Of a stretch of DNA of 64,000 nucleotides, positions 40,802-50,225 are shown piece by piece (position 1 is the stretch's first letter; the number at the start of each line of letters is the position of its first letter). A program made the position numbers and the translations under genes. A model generated the notes under the pieces. The model was not told where the DNA came from. It searched no databases and worked only from the letters and a program-made list of their open reading frames with translations. The DNA lies in the NCBI RefSeq assembly GCF_900113005.1, contig NZ_FONW01000012.1:91791-155790 (forward strand), given 5' to 3'. The DNA is from Sunxiuqinia elliptica. GTDB lineage: Bacteria > Bacteroidota > Bacteroidia > Bacteroidales > Prolixibacteraceae.

Positions 40802-40834
40802 AATATTCGTATTTATTTTTACTCAATTAGCTTA

Positions 40835-42607
40835 CTAATAACCAGGGTTCTGAACTAAATACCCCTTGTTAATCTCAATTTGAGGAAAAGGATTGAGAAA
40901 CTGTTTATCACTCCAGTAGCCAGAAAAAGCAACTTCGCGGGCATATGAAATATAATCATCGACCACCTCTCCGTAGCTTCCGTTTTTATATTCAAACTTG
41001 AATGTGTATTTCTCTCCACCAATGATGCCTTTATCAATAGCATCCAATTTCCAGTGTTTTACATCATGTAACCGATGGTTTTCCTCAAAAAACTCAATGG
41101 CCCATTCTCGTTGAATAATCTTCCTCAATTCATCTTGATCCGTTTCCTCCACGTCCGGAAGACCTGCTCGATCTCGAATGACATTCAAATACTCCAATGA
41201 TTTTCCAGATTGCCCCAGTTCATTATAAGCCTCTGCCAGGTTCAAATAAAACTCTGCCAGCCGATATATTGGGAACTCAAACCACTCGCGAGTTCCAGCT
41301 TTATACCAAAATTTCACTCTTCGAGCACAACCTTCAGTACCTCCACGTCCATTATAGGTTGAAGCATTGGCAAGTACTTGGCTACTCCAGTAAATATCGT
41401 TCGGGTTATTCCACGGATCCATTCCTGCTCCAGCAACAGAAGCTTTAAGGCGAGGCTCCATTTCTTCCATTTTCGTCATGTATTCTGAAAATGGACTTAA
41501 GGTCTCATCAGTCCATTCCTGATCGTTACCATCCGCCTTATAATATTGTAAAAGCTGAACAAAGCTCATCCCATTCGATCCACCATCCTCAGTGTGTGGA
41601 TTATAAAATCGATGTAGCGGACTGCCCCAGCCTTGAAACTGGTATTTATAAGCAACTAATACTTCTGCATTTCCAGGAGTTGAAACTGCAGTTCCATAAT
41701 CATCCAATGGATTGTTCGTATCAATGATGTGATATCCATTCGACTCAGCCCATTCAATTACAGCCAAACTCGCATCGATTGCTTTTTGCCAGCGAGAATT
41801 GTCGTTGTTTCCAAAGCAAATCAAGTTATTGTGCTCCCCTAAATCCATATATGGACTTGATGCATTAAACAATGGTCTTGATGCGTATAAGAGCGCTTCT
41901 GCCTTAACAGCTAGAGCCATTCCCTTTGTAGCTCGTCCTGTCCAGGTTCGCGTATAGCTATCAGGCAAAATGGTTACAACTTCATCACATATATCCACAA
42001 TGTGATTCAATGTTTCTTCCAGAGTAGCACGAGGAATCATTATTTCATCAGCTACTGATAGTGTTTGATTGACAATAGGAACACCACCATAGCGTTTAAA
42101 CATCTCCAGATAACGGTATGCAATTAGTACCTTCATTTCGGCAATCACCTGAGCCTTTTCGGTATCACTCATATCTGACACGTTTTCGATGTTCTCAATA
42201 ACAAGATAATCATGCCGAATTGCGCGATAGTTAGTTCCAAATCCGTCATCTGACATAGTCTTTCCACTACCATTATCTGCCATTAATCCACTTCGGGCTA
42301 CACGCCAACCATCAGTCCAGTTATATTTTATTGGATTAATTTCTCCAGAGATCATAGGTAAAGAAGCTCCCATTAGCATGTAAGTGTTATTATGATCCCA
42401 CGGACTCATAGGAATACCTGAGGCTAAACTTAGGCCATAAGCTCTGGCAATAGCGGATTCAACTTTTGAGCTTGTTGAGAAAATTGAGTCAACATTCAAG
42501 TCACTTCCCAACGGCTTTTTTAAAAATTCATCCTGGCATGAACTTCCCATCAATAGGAATGTACTTAATATCGCCAGTAAGTATATTTTTGATAATCTAT
42601 TTTTCAT
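40835..42607 (-). CDS. SusD/RagB-family lipoprotein (PUL-2, first pair)
   Basis: This 590-residue lipoprotein (LLMGSSCQDEFLKKPLGSD, Cys near 25) has an N-terminal SusD helical domain and the C-terminal RagB/SusD domain (RLAEFYLNLAEAYNELGQSG near 465, QREWAIEFFEENHRLHDVKHW near 512). It follows the STN-bearing susC by 11 bases and should form the lid of that transporter. It is the longest SusD here and has the surface insertions expected of glycan-specific members, but the ligand is unknown. Confidence 0.92.
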   Translation of the reverse strand: MKNRLSKIYLLAILSTFLLMGSSCQDEFLKKPLGSDLNVDSIFSTSSKVESAIARAYGLSLASGIPMSPWDHNNTYMLMGASLPMISGEINPIKYNWTDGWRVARSGLMADNGSGKTMSDDGFGTNYRAIRHDYLVIENIENVSDMSDTEKAQVIAEMKVLIAYRYLEMFKRYGGVPIVNQTLSVADEIMIPRATLEETLNHIVDICDEVVTILPDSYTRTWTGRATKGMALAVKAEALLYASRPLFNASSPYMDLGEHNNLICFGNNDNSRWQKAIDASLAVIEWAESNGYHIIDTNNPLDDYGTAVSTPGNAEVLVAYKYQFQGWGSPLHRFYNPHTEDGGSNGMSFVQLLQYYKADGNDQEWTDETLSPFSEYMTKMEEMEPRLKASVAGAGMDPWNNPNDIYWSSQVLANASTYNGRGGTEGCARRVKFWYKAGTREWFEFPIYRLAEFYLNLAEAYNELGQSGKSLEYLNVIRDRAGLPDVEETDQDELRKIIQREWAIEFFEENHRLHDVKHWKLDAIDKGIIGGEKYTFKFEYKNGSYGEVVDDYISYAREVAFSGYWSDKQFLNPFPQIEINKGYLVQNPGY

Positions 42608-42618
42608 TTCTCGCGACT

Positions 42619-45600
42619 TTAAAATTCAACATTTACCCCAAAATTCCAGGTGCGCATCATTGGATAAAGGTATCCTTCACTGGCTCCTCCTGCGTCTTGT
42701 TGCTCTGGATCAAAACCCTTTATCATATCAGACCAAGTCAACAGGTTATTTCCATTCATGAATAATTTCACTTGACTAATCCTAGCCTTTCTCAAAAGGT
42801 TACTGTTGCTAATGGTATAACTAACTTCCGCATTCTTCAACCGGATAAAATCGGTAGACATTAGCCAAAGGTCATTCGCAACACCATTTTGCGTATCATA
42901 ATTTCGGATTGAAGCGCGAGGCCATGTAGGTGTTATCCCTGCTTCCGCTTTCTCTGGGGTCCATCTTCCATCATACTGAAATTGCAGAGCTGCGGATCCT
43001 GATTGAAAGAAAGGATTTAATACATAGAAGCTAGACATAGGAAGAGATCCTTTATAAGTACCGGTAAAGAGCATTGAGAAAGCCCATCCTTTATAAGAAG
43101 CTCCTACTGTTGCATTAAAAGAGTACTGAGGGAAGTTGGCATTCCCTATTGGAACGTTATCCTTGGTATCTACAATCCCATCTCCATTGATGTCGACAAA
43201 ACGAATATCGCCTGCCTGAACCCGGTTACCATCAATGACTGAATATGGCCGATTAAAAGCTTCGTCTGCATTATTGTAAAAACCACTCGATACGAATCCT
43301 TTGTATTGGCCTAACTGAAAGCCGGTATCATTCATCCATGGATATGGATTGTTGGGCTCATCTTTATATTCAATCTGATTTCTAGCATAAGAGACGCTGG
43401 TCATAACATAGTAACCAAAGTCGCGATGTTGATCCCTCCAACCAAGTTGCAACTCATAACCTCGATTTGAAACACGCCCAATGTTAGCTGGTGGCAATGA
43501 AGCGCCAACCAACTCAGGAACGGTTCCCAAGGGCCACAAAATATCATCTCTCTTTTCCTGGAAAATATCACCCACAAACTTCAGTCTATTTTTCAGCATA
43601 TTCAGCTCCAAGCCAATATTTGACTTTTTAGCTCGCTCCCAAGTCACATAAGGATTTCCAACCCGACTTTCCATTGCTCCAGGATAAAATGGATCCTGGC
43701 TTGCTCCATTGCTATCACCAAAATAATACCCATAAGTTGGCTCTTCCCAACCATATCCCCATGCATTAGGTAAGTACAGATACCGGTTGCCTCCAATTTT
43801 GTCATTACCAACTTCTCCATAAGACCCGCGCACTTTAAGCCAGTTGATCCAGTCGTTTTCCGGGAAGAAACTTTCATTCGAAATAACCCAACCTGCAGAT
43901 AGCGATGGGAAGAAACCAAATCGACTACCCTCTGGGAAATTCTCCGATCCGTTATACCCCATATTGACCTCAGCCAAGTACTTCTCATCGTAATTGTAAG
44001 TGATACGTCCAACCAAGCCCATCAATCCTGAAGGAACATTATATTGCAAGTTTGGATCGAATGCTTTCTGGGCATTCACCAAAGCCAAGGCCGTTACTTC
44101 ATGTTTATCAAAAGAACGTTGATAGTTTGCAGCAGCCTCCAAATAAAATCTGCGGTACTTTTTTCTCAAATAGCTATCATTAACAGATTCAGGCCCCACC
44201 GTACCGCCAAAAAACAATAGCTCATTCAGATCTGCCGGATTACGGGTAGCTGTATACTGAGGAATAGGCGTATAGCGATAAACCCCTTTTGTATAAGTAT
44301 TATTGTAAGAGGCATTCGCATGAATTGACAAACCTTTCGTCAGATAATCCATGGTATGAATTACTTTAAGGCTAGCATCCATATTGTTCGTATTTGTCGT
44401 CAGGTATGGGCGACTAAGAATATAGGCAATTGGCGAATATCCATTCGTTCCTTTTTGCTGCAAAGGATTATAATAGCCAATAAAACGGGTTACTAAATGA
44501 TCATCAATAATACCCGGTCCCGCAAATGGTGTTGAAGACAGGATCATCACCATCATTTCCTTATGTCTACTCCCGGGGCTCGTAACATCTCCGTCTTTAC
44601 CAAGGATTCCTCCTCGCAAAGTTGACTGGCCTGAGATATTCACTTTTATCGATAAATTTTTTACGGCATCGATATCGTAATTTGACCTGAAATTATATCG
44701 ATTGTAATTTGAATTTGTATTGGCGTTAGCGTAATCTGAATTCATGAAAGCCCCCTCTTCCTGATACACACCAACTGAAGTAAAGTACCTTACTTTTTCA
44801 CTTCCGCCTGAAATATTAATATTGTATTGTTGTTGTGGGGCCCAATGATCAAATTGCTCTTCAAAATAATCATTACTTGTGTAATATAACGCCGGACTGT
44901 TTTTTAAGCGTTCTTTCTGTTCTGGCGTCAAGTCCATTGCGTCCACCTCTTGTGGGGTGTAATCTCTGTTATTTTGAAATTTCCAAAGTTCATCTTCGGT
45001 AAACAAAATATCTTCAAAACTAGGATCAGCATCATTCGCTACAGCCTCATTTCGAAAAAGAGCATAATGATAAGAATCAAGCAATTCTAATTTCGAAGCT
45101 ACTTTTGAGACCCCCAGGCTTCCTGAAAATGTGATTTTTGTTTTTCCGGTTCGACCTCTTTTTGTGGTGACAATGATTACTCCATTAGCACCTCGAACTC
45201 CATAAACCGCTGTTGAAGAAGCATCTTTTAAGACATTAATATTCTCGACCTCATTCGGATCGAGAGAATTCAATACCGAAAAACTACTTTGAATACCATC
45301 TATGATGATAAGGGGTTCTTGTCCTGAACTATTTAAGGTTGCAACTCCACGAATACGTATGGTTGCTGCATTATCTCCTGGCTCACCACTTGACTGAACA
45401 GCAGTTAATCCGGGGACACGTCCCACCAGCGCATTCGAAATATTGGCAACTGGGGATTTTGCTAATTCCTCGGTTCCTACACTAGAAATAGAGCCTGTTA
45501 CTGTTTCTTTCTTTTGGGTTCCATACCCAATAACGATAACCTCTTCAACTCCAACGTTGGCTTCCCGAAGAACAACATTAAAGAAGGATTGATTTCCAAT

Positions 45601-46194
45601 TTCAACTTCAGTTTTTAAAAAGCCTACGAATGAAACAGCTAATTTTTGTGCATTTTCAGGGACCTTCAATGAAAAACCGCCATCAAAATCGGTAATTGTT
45701 CCGATCGTTGTTCCGGCAACAATTACCGTTGCTCCAGGAATAGGCTCAGCATCTTCATCTGTAACCTTCCCTTTTAAAACTTTGTCGGGAGGAAAATCTC
45801 TTTCTTCTATTCCTTTTCCCTCGTTTTCTACTGGTTCTGAAGTAAGAATAATCTGCTTCTTTATAATCTCATACTTCACTCCTCTCTCCTGAAACAATTG
45901 AGCAAGAATCACATCAACGGTTGAACCTTCAATATGAATGTTTACTCTTTCATCTAAATTGACAACATCATTCTTGTAGATAAAAACAAATTCGCTTTGC
46001 CCCTCAATATGATCTAATACACTAGATATTGTCACATTCTCAAAGTTCAAGCTAAGCTTTGTTGATTGGGAATATGTAGAAGCAGCTACACTTACCAAGC
46101 CTATAAAAAGCAACAAACAGGTTAGTTTCATAATCAACAATACTCTTTTCAAGCACCTCCAGAAGGCGCCCTCATTAAGACGTTTTTTTTTCAT
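42619..46194 (-). CDS. SusC/RagA-family TonB-dependent transporter with STN domain (PUL-2)
   Basis: This 1191-residue transporter has a signal segment (about 20-42), an STN domain (about 46-112, TISSVLDHIEGQSEFVFIYK), a carboxypeptidase-regulatory-like domain (about 140-210, AEPIPGATVIVAGT), the linker VIVIGYGTQKKETVTGSIS, the plug (IRIRGVATLNSSGQEPLIII) and the barrel. It is the signalling transporter of PUL-2, next to its FecR gene. An acidic insert after residue 130 (ENEGKGIEERDFPPDK) is unusual. The start codon overlaps a predicted antisense promoter. Confidence 0.94.
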   Translation of the reverse strand: MKKKRLNEGAFWRCLKRVLLIMKLTCLLLFIGLVSVAASTYSQSTKLSLNFENVTISSVLDHIEGQSEFVFIYKNDVVNLDERVNIHIEGSTVDVILAQLFQERGVKYEIIKKQIILTSEPVENEGKGIEERDFPPDKVLKGKVTDEDAEPIPGATVIVAGTTIGTITDFDGGFSLKVPENAQKLAVSFVGFLKTEVEIGNQSFFNVVLREANVGVEEVIVIGYGTQKKETVTGSISSVGTEELAKSPVANISNALVGRVPGLTAVQSSGEPGDNAATIRIRGVATLNSSGQEPLIIIDGIQSSFSVLNSLDPNEVENINVLKDASSTAVYGVRGANGVIIVTTKRGRTGKTKITFSGSLGVSKVASKLELLDSYHYALFRNEAVANDADPSFEDILFTEDELWKFQNNRDYTPQEVDAMDLTPEQKERLKNSPALYYTSNDYFEEQFDHWAPQQQYNINISGGSEKVRYFTSVGVYQEEGAFMNSDYANANTNSNYNRYNFRSNYDIDAVKNLSIKVNISGQSTLRGGILGKDGDVTSPGSRHKEMMVMILSSTPFAGPGIIDDHLVTRFIGYYNPLQQKGTNGYSPIAYILSRPYLTTNTNNMDASLKVIHTMDYLTKGLSIHANASYNNTYTKGVYRYTPIPQYTATRNPADLNELLFFGGTVGPESVNDSYLRKKYRRFYLEAAANYQRSFDKHEVTALALVNAQKAFDPNLQYNVPSGLMGLVGRITYNYDEKYLAEVNMGYNGSENFPEGSRFGFFPSLSAGWVISNESFFPENDWINWLKVRGSYGEVGNDKIGGNRYLYLPNAWGYGWEEPTYGYYFGDSNGASQDPFYPGAMESRVGNPYVTWERAKKSNIGLELNMLKNRLKFVGDIFQEKRDDILWPLGTVPELVGASLPPANIGRVSNRGYELQLGWRDQHRDFGYYVMTSVSYARNQIEYKDEPNNPYPWMNDTGFQLGQYKGFVSSGFYNNADEAFNRPYSVIDGNRVQAGDIRFVDINGDGIVDTKDNVPIGNANFPQYSFNATVGASYKGWAFSMLFTGTYKGSLPMSSFYVLNPFFQSGSAALQFQYDGRWTPEKAEAGITPTWPRASIRNYDTQNGVANDLWLMSTDFIRLKNAEVSYTISNSNLLRKARISQVKLFMNGNNLLTWSDMIKGFDPEQQDAGGASEGYLYPMMRTWNFGVNVEF

Positions 46195-46201
46195 AAATTT
46201 G
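46194..46201 (+). promoter_or_regulatory. Antisense -7 box over the susC start (PUL-2)
   Basis: TAAATTTG on the + strand overlaps the susC start codon, in the same position as at 18730 and 57744. No -33 element is clear. Confidence 0.55.
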
Positions 46202-46207
46202 TAGTGA

Positions 46208-46274
46208 TTAAAGTTGGTAACTCGATTTAATCATTTAATTACCGATGGATGGGCCAACATTCATCGGTTTTTTT
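46208..46274 (+). ncRNA. Predicted cis-antisense sRNA to the susC leader (PUL-2)
   Basis: The predicted RNA of about 67 nt contains an inner hairpin region (GATTAAA near 46206-46212 with TTTAATC 46226-46232, enclosing AGTT/AACT) and the terminator at 46241-46274. The inner stem begins at or just before the predicted start, so the true 5' end may lie a few bases earlier. It opposes the susC leader as in DonS-type repressors. Inferred from sequence only. Confidence 0.58.
46241..46274 (+). terminator. + strand terminator between susC and fecR (PUL-2)
   Basis: ACCGATGGATG (46241-46251) pairs with CATTCATCGGT (46258-46268), with one G-T wobble, loop GGCCAA and a run of seven T. This is the cleanest of the three antisense terminators. 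Confidence 0.82.
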
Positions 46275-46319
46275 AATTGATTACAATTCGTTCATTGGCA
46301 TATGTATTCTATTAGTTAG

Positions 46320-47543
46320 TTATTTTCTTATGATATAATGGTTCTCATCTTTTTGCTCATAACTCCCCTCAACGGTCTTCGACAGAAAAATCATTACGTC
46401 CTGAAAATCATCTGACAAGAACAATTTCCCAGACATTTTGACCAGCTCAAGCTCCTCTCCTTCAATTTGAATAGACTTGTTATAGTATTTTTTTACTTGA
46501 CGAACTAAGTCCAATAAGGTCATATTCTCAAACTGATACACTCCATCCTTCCATGAGATATATTTTTGAACATTGACTTCACGAACAATGGACTCTCGCA
46601 CCTCTGCTGAGTAAAAGCAGCCTTGTCCTGGGTTAAGGATATATTCTTTATTGCCAACCAATCTGTTCTTTTGAGATACTTCGACTTTTCCTTCTACTAA
46701 AATTGCAGTTGCCAAGTCCTCATCCTGATAAGCTGAAACATCAAAAACAGTCCCTAGAACCTTAATATCAATGCTACTCGTTTTTACAATGAAAGGACGT
46801 GTTTTATCTTTCTCAACTTCGAAAAAACCTTGACCATCTAAGGTAACTTCCCTGTTTTTTTCAGAAAATTTTGCCGGAAAAACCAGCTTACTTCCAGCAT
46901 TTAGTAAAACAACGGTACCATCGCTCAGTCGAACTTTATGGCGTTGTCCATAGGGAACAATAATTTGGTTAAAAGCGATATCTTTAGATTGATCTACATT
47001 TTCAAATCGCTCTAATTTTTCTTCTTCTTTCTTAATGACTACCGCATCATCAGATGACTTATAATCAATATAGGTATCATTCTCTGATAGCACCCGCTGA
47101 GATCCATCAGAAAGAATAATCAACGCTTTATCCTGATCGACAAGGCTGCCTTCTACAAATTTCGGCTGCGAATAATTATGAAGTTGATAATACGCTGTAA
47201 CTCCTGCAATAGCAATCATGGCTACAAGCGCTGCTGCCTTCCAGATCGACCTTCGAGTAAGTCTTCTAACTCTAGGCTTATTCACTTTCTTAACATAACT
47301 CTGAAGTTCATTATGCATGTTTTTCCAAGTCTCAAAGCTCATCTTTCTTTTATCTGAAAGAGCAGTTTGAATAAACTTGGCCGCATATTGTAAATTACTT
47401 TTATTGTTGGGATATTTATTAATTAATTCGGCAACAGTATGATCAGGATCATCAGACTTTTTAATTAGTCGAACAAAGTTTTCATCCTTTATCAAGGCAA
47501 GAAAATCTCTATTGAAACCACGACCTGTTTTTAGATTCTTCAT
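46320..47543 (-). CDS. FecR-family anti-sigma factor (PUL-2)
   Basis: This 407-residue protein is longer than the other two because of an extended cytoplasmic N-terminus (1-100) and a charged linker. One membrane helix lies near 105-125. The FecR domain follows (about 195-300, IIVPYGQRHKVRLSDGTVVLL and VLGTVFDVSAY), and then DUF4974 (about 335-407, YQFENMTLLDLVRQVKKYYN). A second ALIILSDGSQRVL-like copy near 145 suggests a partial internal repeat ahead of the main domain. It lies 86 bases after the sigma gene. Confidence 0.92.
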   Translation of the reverse strand: MKNLKTGRGFNRDFLALIKDENFVRLIKKSDDPDHTVAELINKYPNNKSNLQYAAKFIQTALSDKRKMSFETWKNMHNELQSYVKKVNKPRVRRLTRRSIWKAAALVAMIAIAGVTAYYQLHNYSQPKFVEGSLVDQDKALIILSDGSQRVLSENDTYIDYKSSDDAVVIKKEEEKLERFENVDQSKDIAFNQIIVPYGQRHKVRLSDGTVVLLNAGSKLVFPAKFSEKNREVTLDGQGFFEVEKDKTRPFIVKTSSIDIKVLGTVFDVSAYQDEDLATAILVEGKVEVSQKNRLVGNKEYILNPGQGCFYSAEVRESIVREVNVQKYISWKDGVYQFENMTLLDLVRQVKKYYNKSIQIEGEELELVKMSGKLFLSDDFQDVMIFLSKTVEGSYEQKDENHYIIRK

Positions 47544-47629
47544 ACTATAGAATGATTCAGAACCTAAAACATAGACAAAAAAAATACACTTTTTTAAAAC
47601 GTAGGCAGGAAATAATTTCTATTCACCTA

Positions 47630-48229
47630 TTATTCAATGCAATAAAATCTAAAAGAAAACTGCTTCATTTGAATAAAGAACAGCACAAATGAGTCTCCTA
47701 AAATATCGCGTATTGTTTTTAACGCCCGATAAACAAGGGTCCGGGCTGATGCTTTGTCCAAGCCCATCAACTCCGCAACTTCATCGTAACTGAGTCCCTC
47801 GCTATATCTTAAATAGATGGCTTCCTGTTGTCGTTTGGATAACTGGTTCAAAGCTGACTCAATCCTCTTTTGAATGGCCTCTTTTTGCTCAATATCAATT
47901 AAAGAGCTCTCAATGTTATCTTCAAACTCACTTTCTTGTTCTTTCAAGGCATAGAGAATCGCATTCTTCCGATTGATCGTACGTAGTTCCTCAAACAGCT
48001 TATTTCGTAGGATTTTAAATGGGAAAACATGTATTTGTGAAGAGATCGAAAGTGTTTGACGCTTATTAATCAATTGAATAAAAACCTCTTGAACACAATC
48101 CTTTACAAGGTCCTCGTTGTTTGCAATTTTCATTCCATAGGAATACAGATCATTTGCATATTTCTCAAAGAGAGAAGAAAGCGCCTGATCATCTCCTTCT
48201 TTAAATCTTTGCCACAACAGTCTACTCAC
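47630..48229 (-). CDS. ECF sigma factor (PUL-2)
   Basis: This 199-residue sigma-70 factor has region 2 (KIANNEDLVKDCVQEVFIQLI near 35) and region 4 (LSKRQQEAIYLRYSEGLSYD near 133, then an HTH with VAELMGLDKASARTLVYRAL). The hydrophobic C-terminus (FVLFFIQMKQF) matches PUL-type ECF factors. The start at 48229 is a GTG; no earlier ATG fits. A -7 box TATCTTTG at 48259-48252 lies about 20 bases upstream. It should drive the PUL-2 susC promoter after release from FecR. Confidence 0.92.
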   Translation of the reverse strand: MSRLLWQRFKEGDDQALSSLFEKYANDLYSYGMKIANNEDLVKDCVQEVFIQLINKRQTLSISSQIHVFPFKILRNKLFEELRTINRKNAILYALKEQESEFEDNIESSLIDIEQKEAIQKRIESALNQLSKRQQEAIYLRYSEGLSYDEVAELMGLDKASARTLVYRALKTIRDILGDSFVLFFIQMKQFSFRFYCIE

Positions 48230-48251
48230 GATGTCCCTGTTTGATACACAG

Positions 48252-48259
48252 CAAAGATA
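48252..48259 (-). promoter_or_regulatory. -7 box for the PUL-2 sigma gene
   Basis: Read on the minus strand this is TATCTTTG, an exact TAnnTTTG match, 22 bases ahead of the GTG start. It suggests basal transcription of the sigma/FecR pair by the housekeeping sigma factor. Confidence 0.5.
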
Positions 48260-48503
48260 TATTTTTGCTCCAATTTTTTTTAAAAGGTGTAATATTTATT
48301 ACCAAATAGCTCTCATGATTAAAAACCAAATAGAAAAACTATTATTTACCATTAAATAATCTAATTACACAACTAACCATATACCTACAAGCCGCTTAAT
48401 CAACCAACACGACCATGGATTTATCAGGTTATTGATAAAAAGGAATCAATAAAATAGCCTAAAGTTTTGGCTAAATTTCTTTGAAAAAAATTACACAACA
48501 GAA

Positions 48504-48531
48504 AAGGCTGTCCAAAATACAGGACAGCCTT
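48504..48531 (-). terminator. Intrinsic terminator of PUL-1
   Basis: AAGGCTGTCC (48504-48513) pairs perfectly with GGACAGCCTT (48522-48531) across an 8-base loop. On the minus strand CTTTTCTG follows. It lies 23 bases after the last PUL-1 gene and separates it from PUL-2. Confidence 0.85.
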
Positions 48532-48554
48532 TCTTCTTAAACACTTATTTTTGC

Positions 48555-50120
48555 TTACTTTTCCTGATCGTATATGAGAGCTGATGTAATTGCAACCCGG
48601 TATCCCTCGGGAAGATCGGCAGTTACAAGTTCCAATTGAAGATCACCTTCCGGAAGTTCGTAGTTCCAGTAAACATCTGTTTTGCGAGAGGCCACTTCAG
48701 TAGGCAGGGTAAGTACATCAATTTGTTCGCCATTCAGCAAAACTTTTAATTTTAAATCTTTTTCGGGCAAGGCTCCATTGGTTCGCTGGGCATAACCCGT
48801 TAGAACAATGCCGGCACCTTTAAAATCAATCCGGTAACTTTTTTCAGCATGTGTGATTTGCTTCTCAGCAAGTGGCCATTGATGTTCAACACGCTCACGT
48901 GGATATAAACCATCAAAAGACTGTTCCAAACGAACTGGCTGAACGGCTTGGTAAGCAATAACAACAGAATCATTGGTTACTTCTCCACCTCCGCGTTCAA
49001 TCATTTGCAAAGCATGTTTATAACCTAGCTGATAAACATCGGTAAGTGCCAAATCAGTGTAACTAAAATTCCGATCCTCCACACGATCCAATCCTTGTTT
49101 CCAGTAGTCTGGAATATTGCTGAATCCGATCATGGTTCCTAAAATTCCTGCAGCATTTGAAGGATTACAATCCGAATCCTGTCCGGCGCGAGTGCTGATA
49201 TCAACGGTTTTTCCATAATCGCCATCTCCATAAAGCAAGCCCAATACAATGTAAGCAGCATTAAGGCTTGCATCAATATTAAATGCTTTGAACACGCCAT
49301 CCGGGCAACCTTTTTCGAACGACCATTTACGCTGAATTTCAAACCAGTTTCTTTTCCAGTCATCCGGGTATTCTTTGTGCCACCGAATGACATCAGAAAT
49401 TAACTGGTAAAACCGACTTTCCTGAGGCACTGCTTTTAAGGCTTCGCTAACAACAAATTGAATGTCGTCCGAAATGAAAGCCTGCGTATACATGCCAGCC
49501 ACAAAAACACCACCGTACCATCCATCTCCATAGTTCATGATGTGGCCAATGCGATCGCACAACTCAGAAGAAGCATTGATCATCCCGGGAGACATCAGCC
49601 CTGCAAAATCGGATTCAATCTGAAAATCGATATCGTCGGCATGGGGATTATTCAGGTAATGCCCTGAAGCTGGAGGCATAATTCCTTGAAGAATATTATA
49701 ACGGGCAGCTTGGTTGGCATGCCAAAGCATGTAGTCTGCAGTTGCAAAAGCCATGGCATGCAAAGAGTCGGGAGCATCAATGCCATGTTCTTCAAATACC
49801 GACACAAAGGTCAAATCCATATACACATCGTCATACAAGCCCGGGAACTGATCATACCACATGGTCATTTGGTGTTCGTCCCAGGCAATTGGAACCTGAT
49901 CATTAATCATGGATCCCAGCCATTTAAACTCCGTTGGTCCACCATACGAACATCCAATAACCTGGCCTGCCCAACCCCCTTTAATTTTATCCTGAAGTTC
50001 AGCTTTACTCAGTTTAAAGGTTGAACTTTTGTTGCCTCCGGAAGGAGACTCTGCAGTGGGCGAGCTACAGCCGATAACTGCCAGCAATAAACCAGCAATA
50101 CCCATTCGTAACATTTTCAT
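48555..50120 (-). CDS. ADP-ribosylglycohydrolase-family lipoprotein
   Basis: This 521-residue lipoprotein (LLLAVIGCSSPTAES, Cys near 18) belongs to PF03747. It has KIKGGWAGQVIGCSYGGPTEF near 46-66, DDVYMDLTFV near 97, and the metal-binding stretch AGQDSDCNPSNAAGILGTM near 310-330. The acidic residues in DDVYMD and DSD are the expected magnesium ligands. A C-terminal beta-sandwich (about 415-520) resembles a carbohydrate-binding module. Family members remove ADP-ribose from proteins or cleave related ribosyl bonds; an exported, lipid-anchored form in a PUL more likely acts on a nutrient. It ends PUL-1, before a strong terminator. Confidence 0.85.
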   Translation of the reverse strand: MKMLRMGIAGLLLAVIGCSSPTAESPSGGNKSSTFKLSKAELQDKIKGGWAGQVIGCSYGGPTEFKWLGSMINDQVPIAWDEHQMTMWYDQFPGLYDDVYMDLTFVSVFEEHGIDAPDSLHAMAFATADYMLWHANQAARYNILQGIMPPASGHYLNNPHADDIDFQIESDFAGLMSPGMINASSELCDRIGHIMNYGDGWYGGVFVAGMYTQAFISDDIQFVVSEALKAVPQESRFYQLISDVIRWHKEYPDDWKRNWFEIQRKWSFEKGCPDGVFKAFNIDASLNAAYIVLGLLYGDGDYGKTVDISTRAGQDSDCNPSNAAGILGTMIGFSNIPDYWKQGLDRVEDRNFSYTDLALTDVYQLGYKHALQMIERGGGEVTNDSVVIAYQAVQPVRLEQSFDGLYPRERVEHQWPLAEKQITHAEKSYRIDFKGAGIVLTGYAQRTNGALPEKDLKLKVLLNGEQIDVLTLPTEVASRKTDVYWNYELPEGDLQLELVTADLPEGYRVAITSALIYDQEK

Positions 50121-50225
50121 TTCTTTTTCATTTTAAAGTAAATTATTCATTTACTCTCTCCTCTTCATAAACAATGTGCCTCCTTATAACCGTCTGTGTC
50201 CTTATGCTTTTAGCAAAATATCCGA

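Larger units (their letters stand above)
48230..48554. other. 325-base boundary between PUL-1 and PUL-2
   Basis: No gene is seen. The stretch is AT-rich. It carries the PUL-2 sigma promoter at its left end and the PUL-1 terminator at its right end, and nothing else I can identify between them. Confidence 0.6.
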
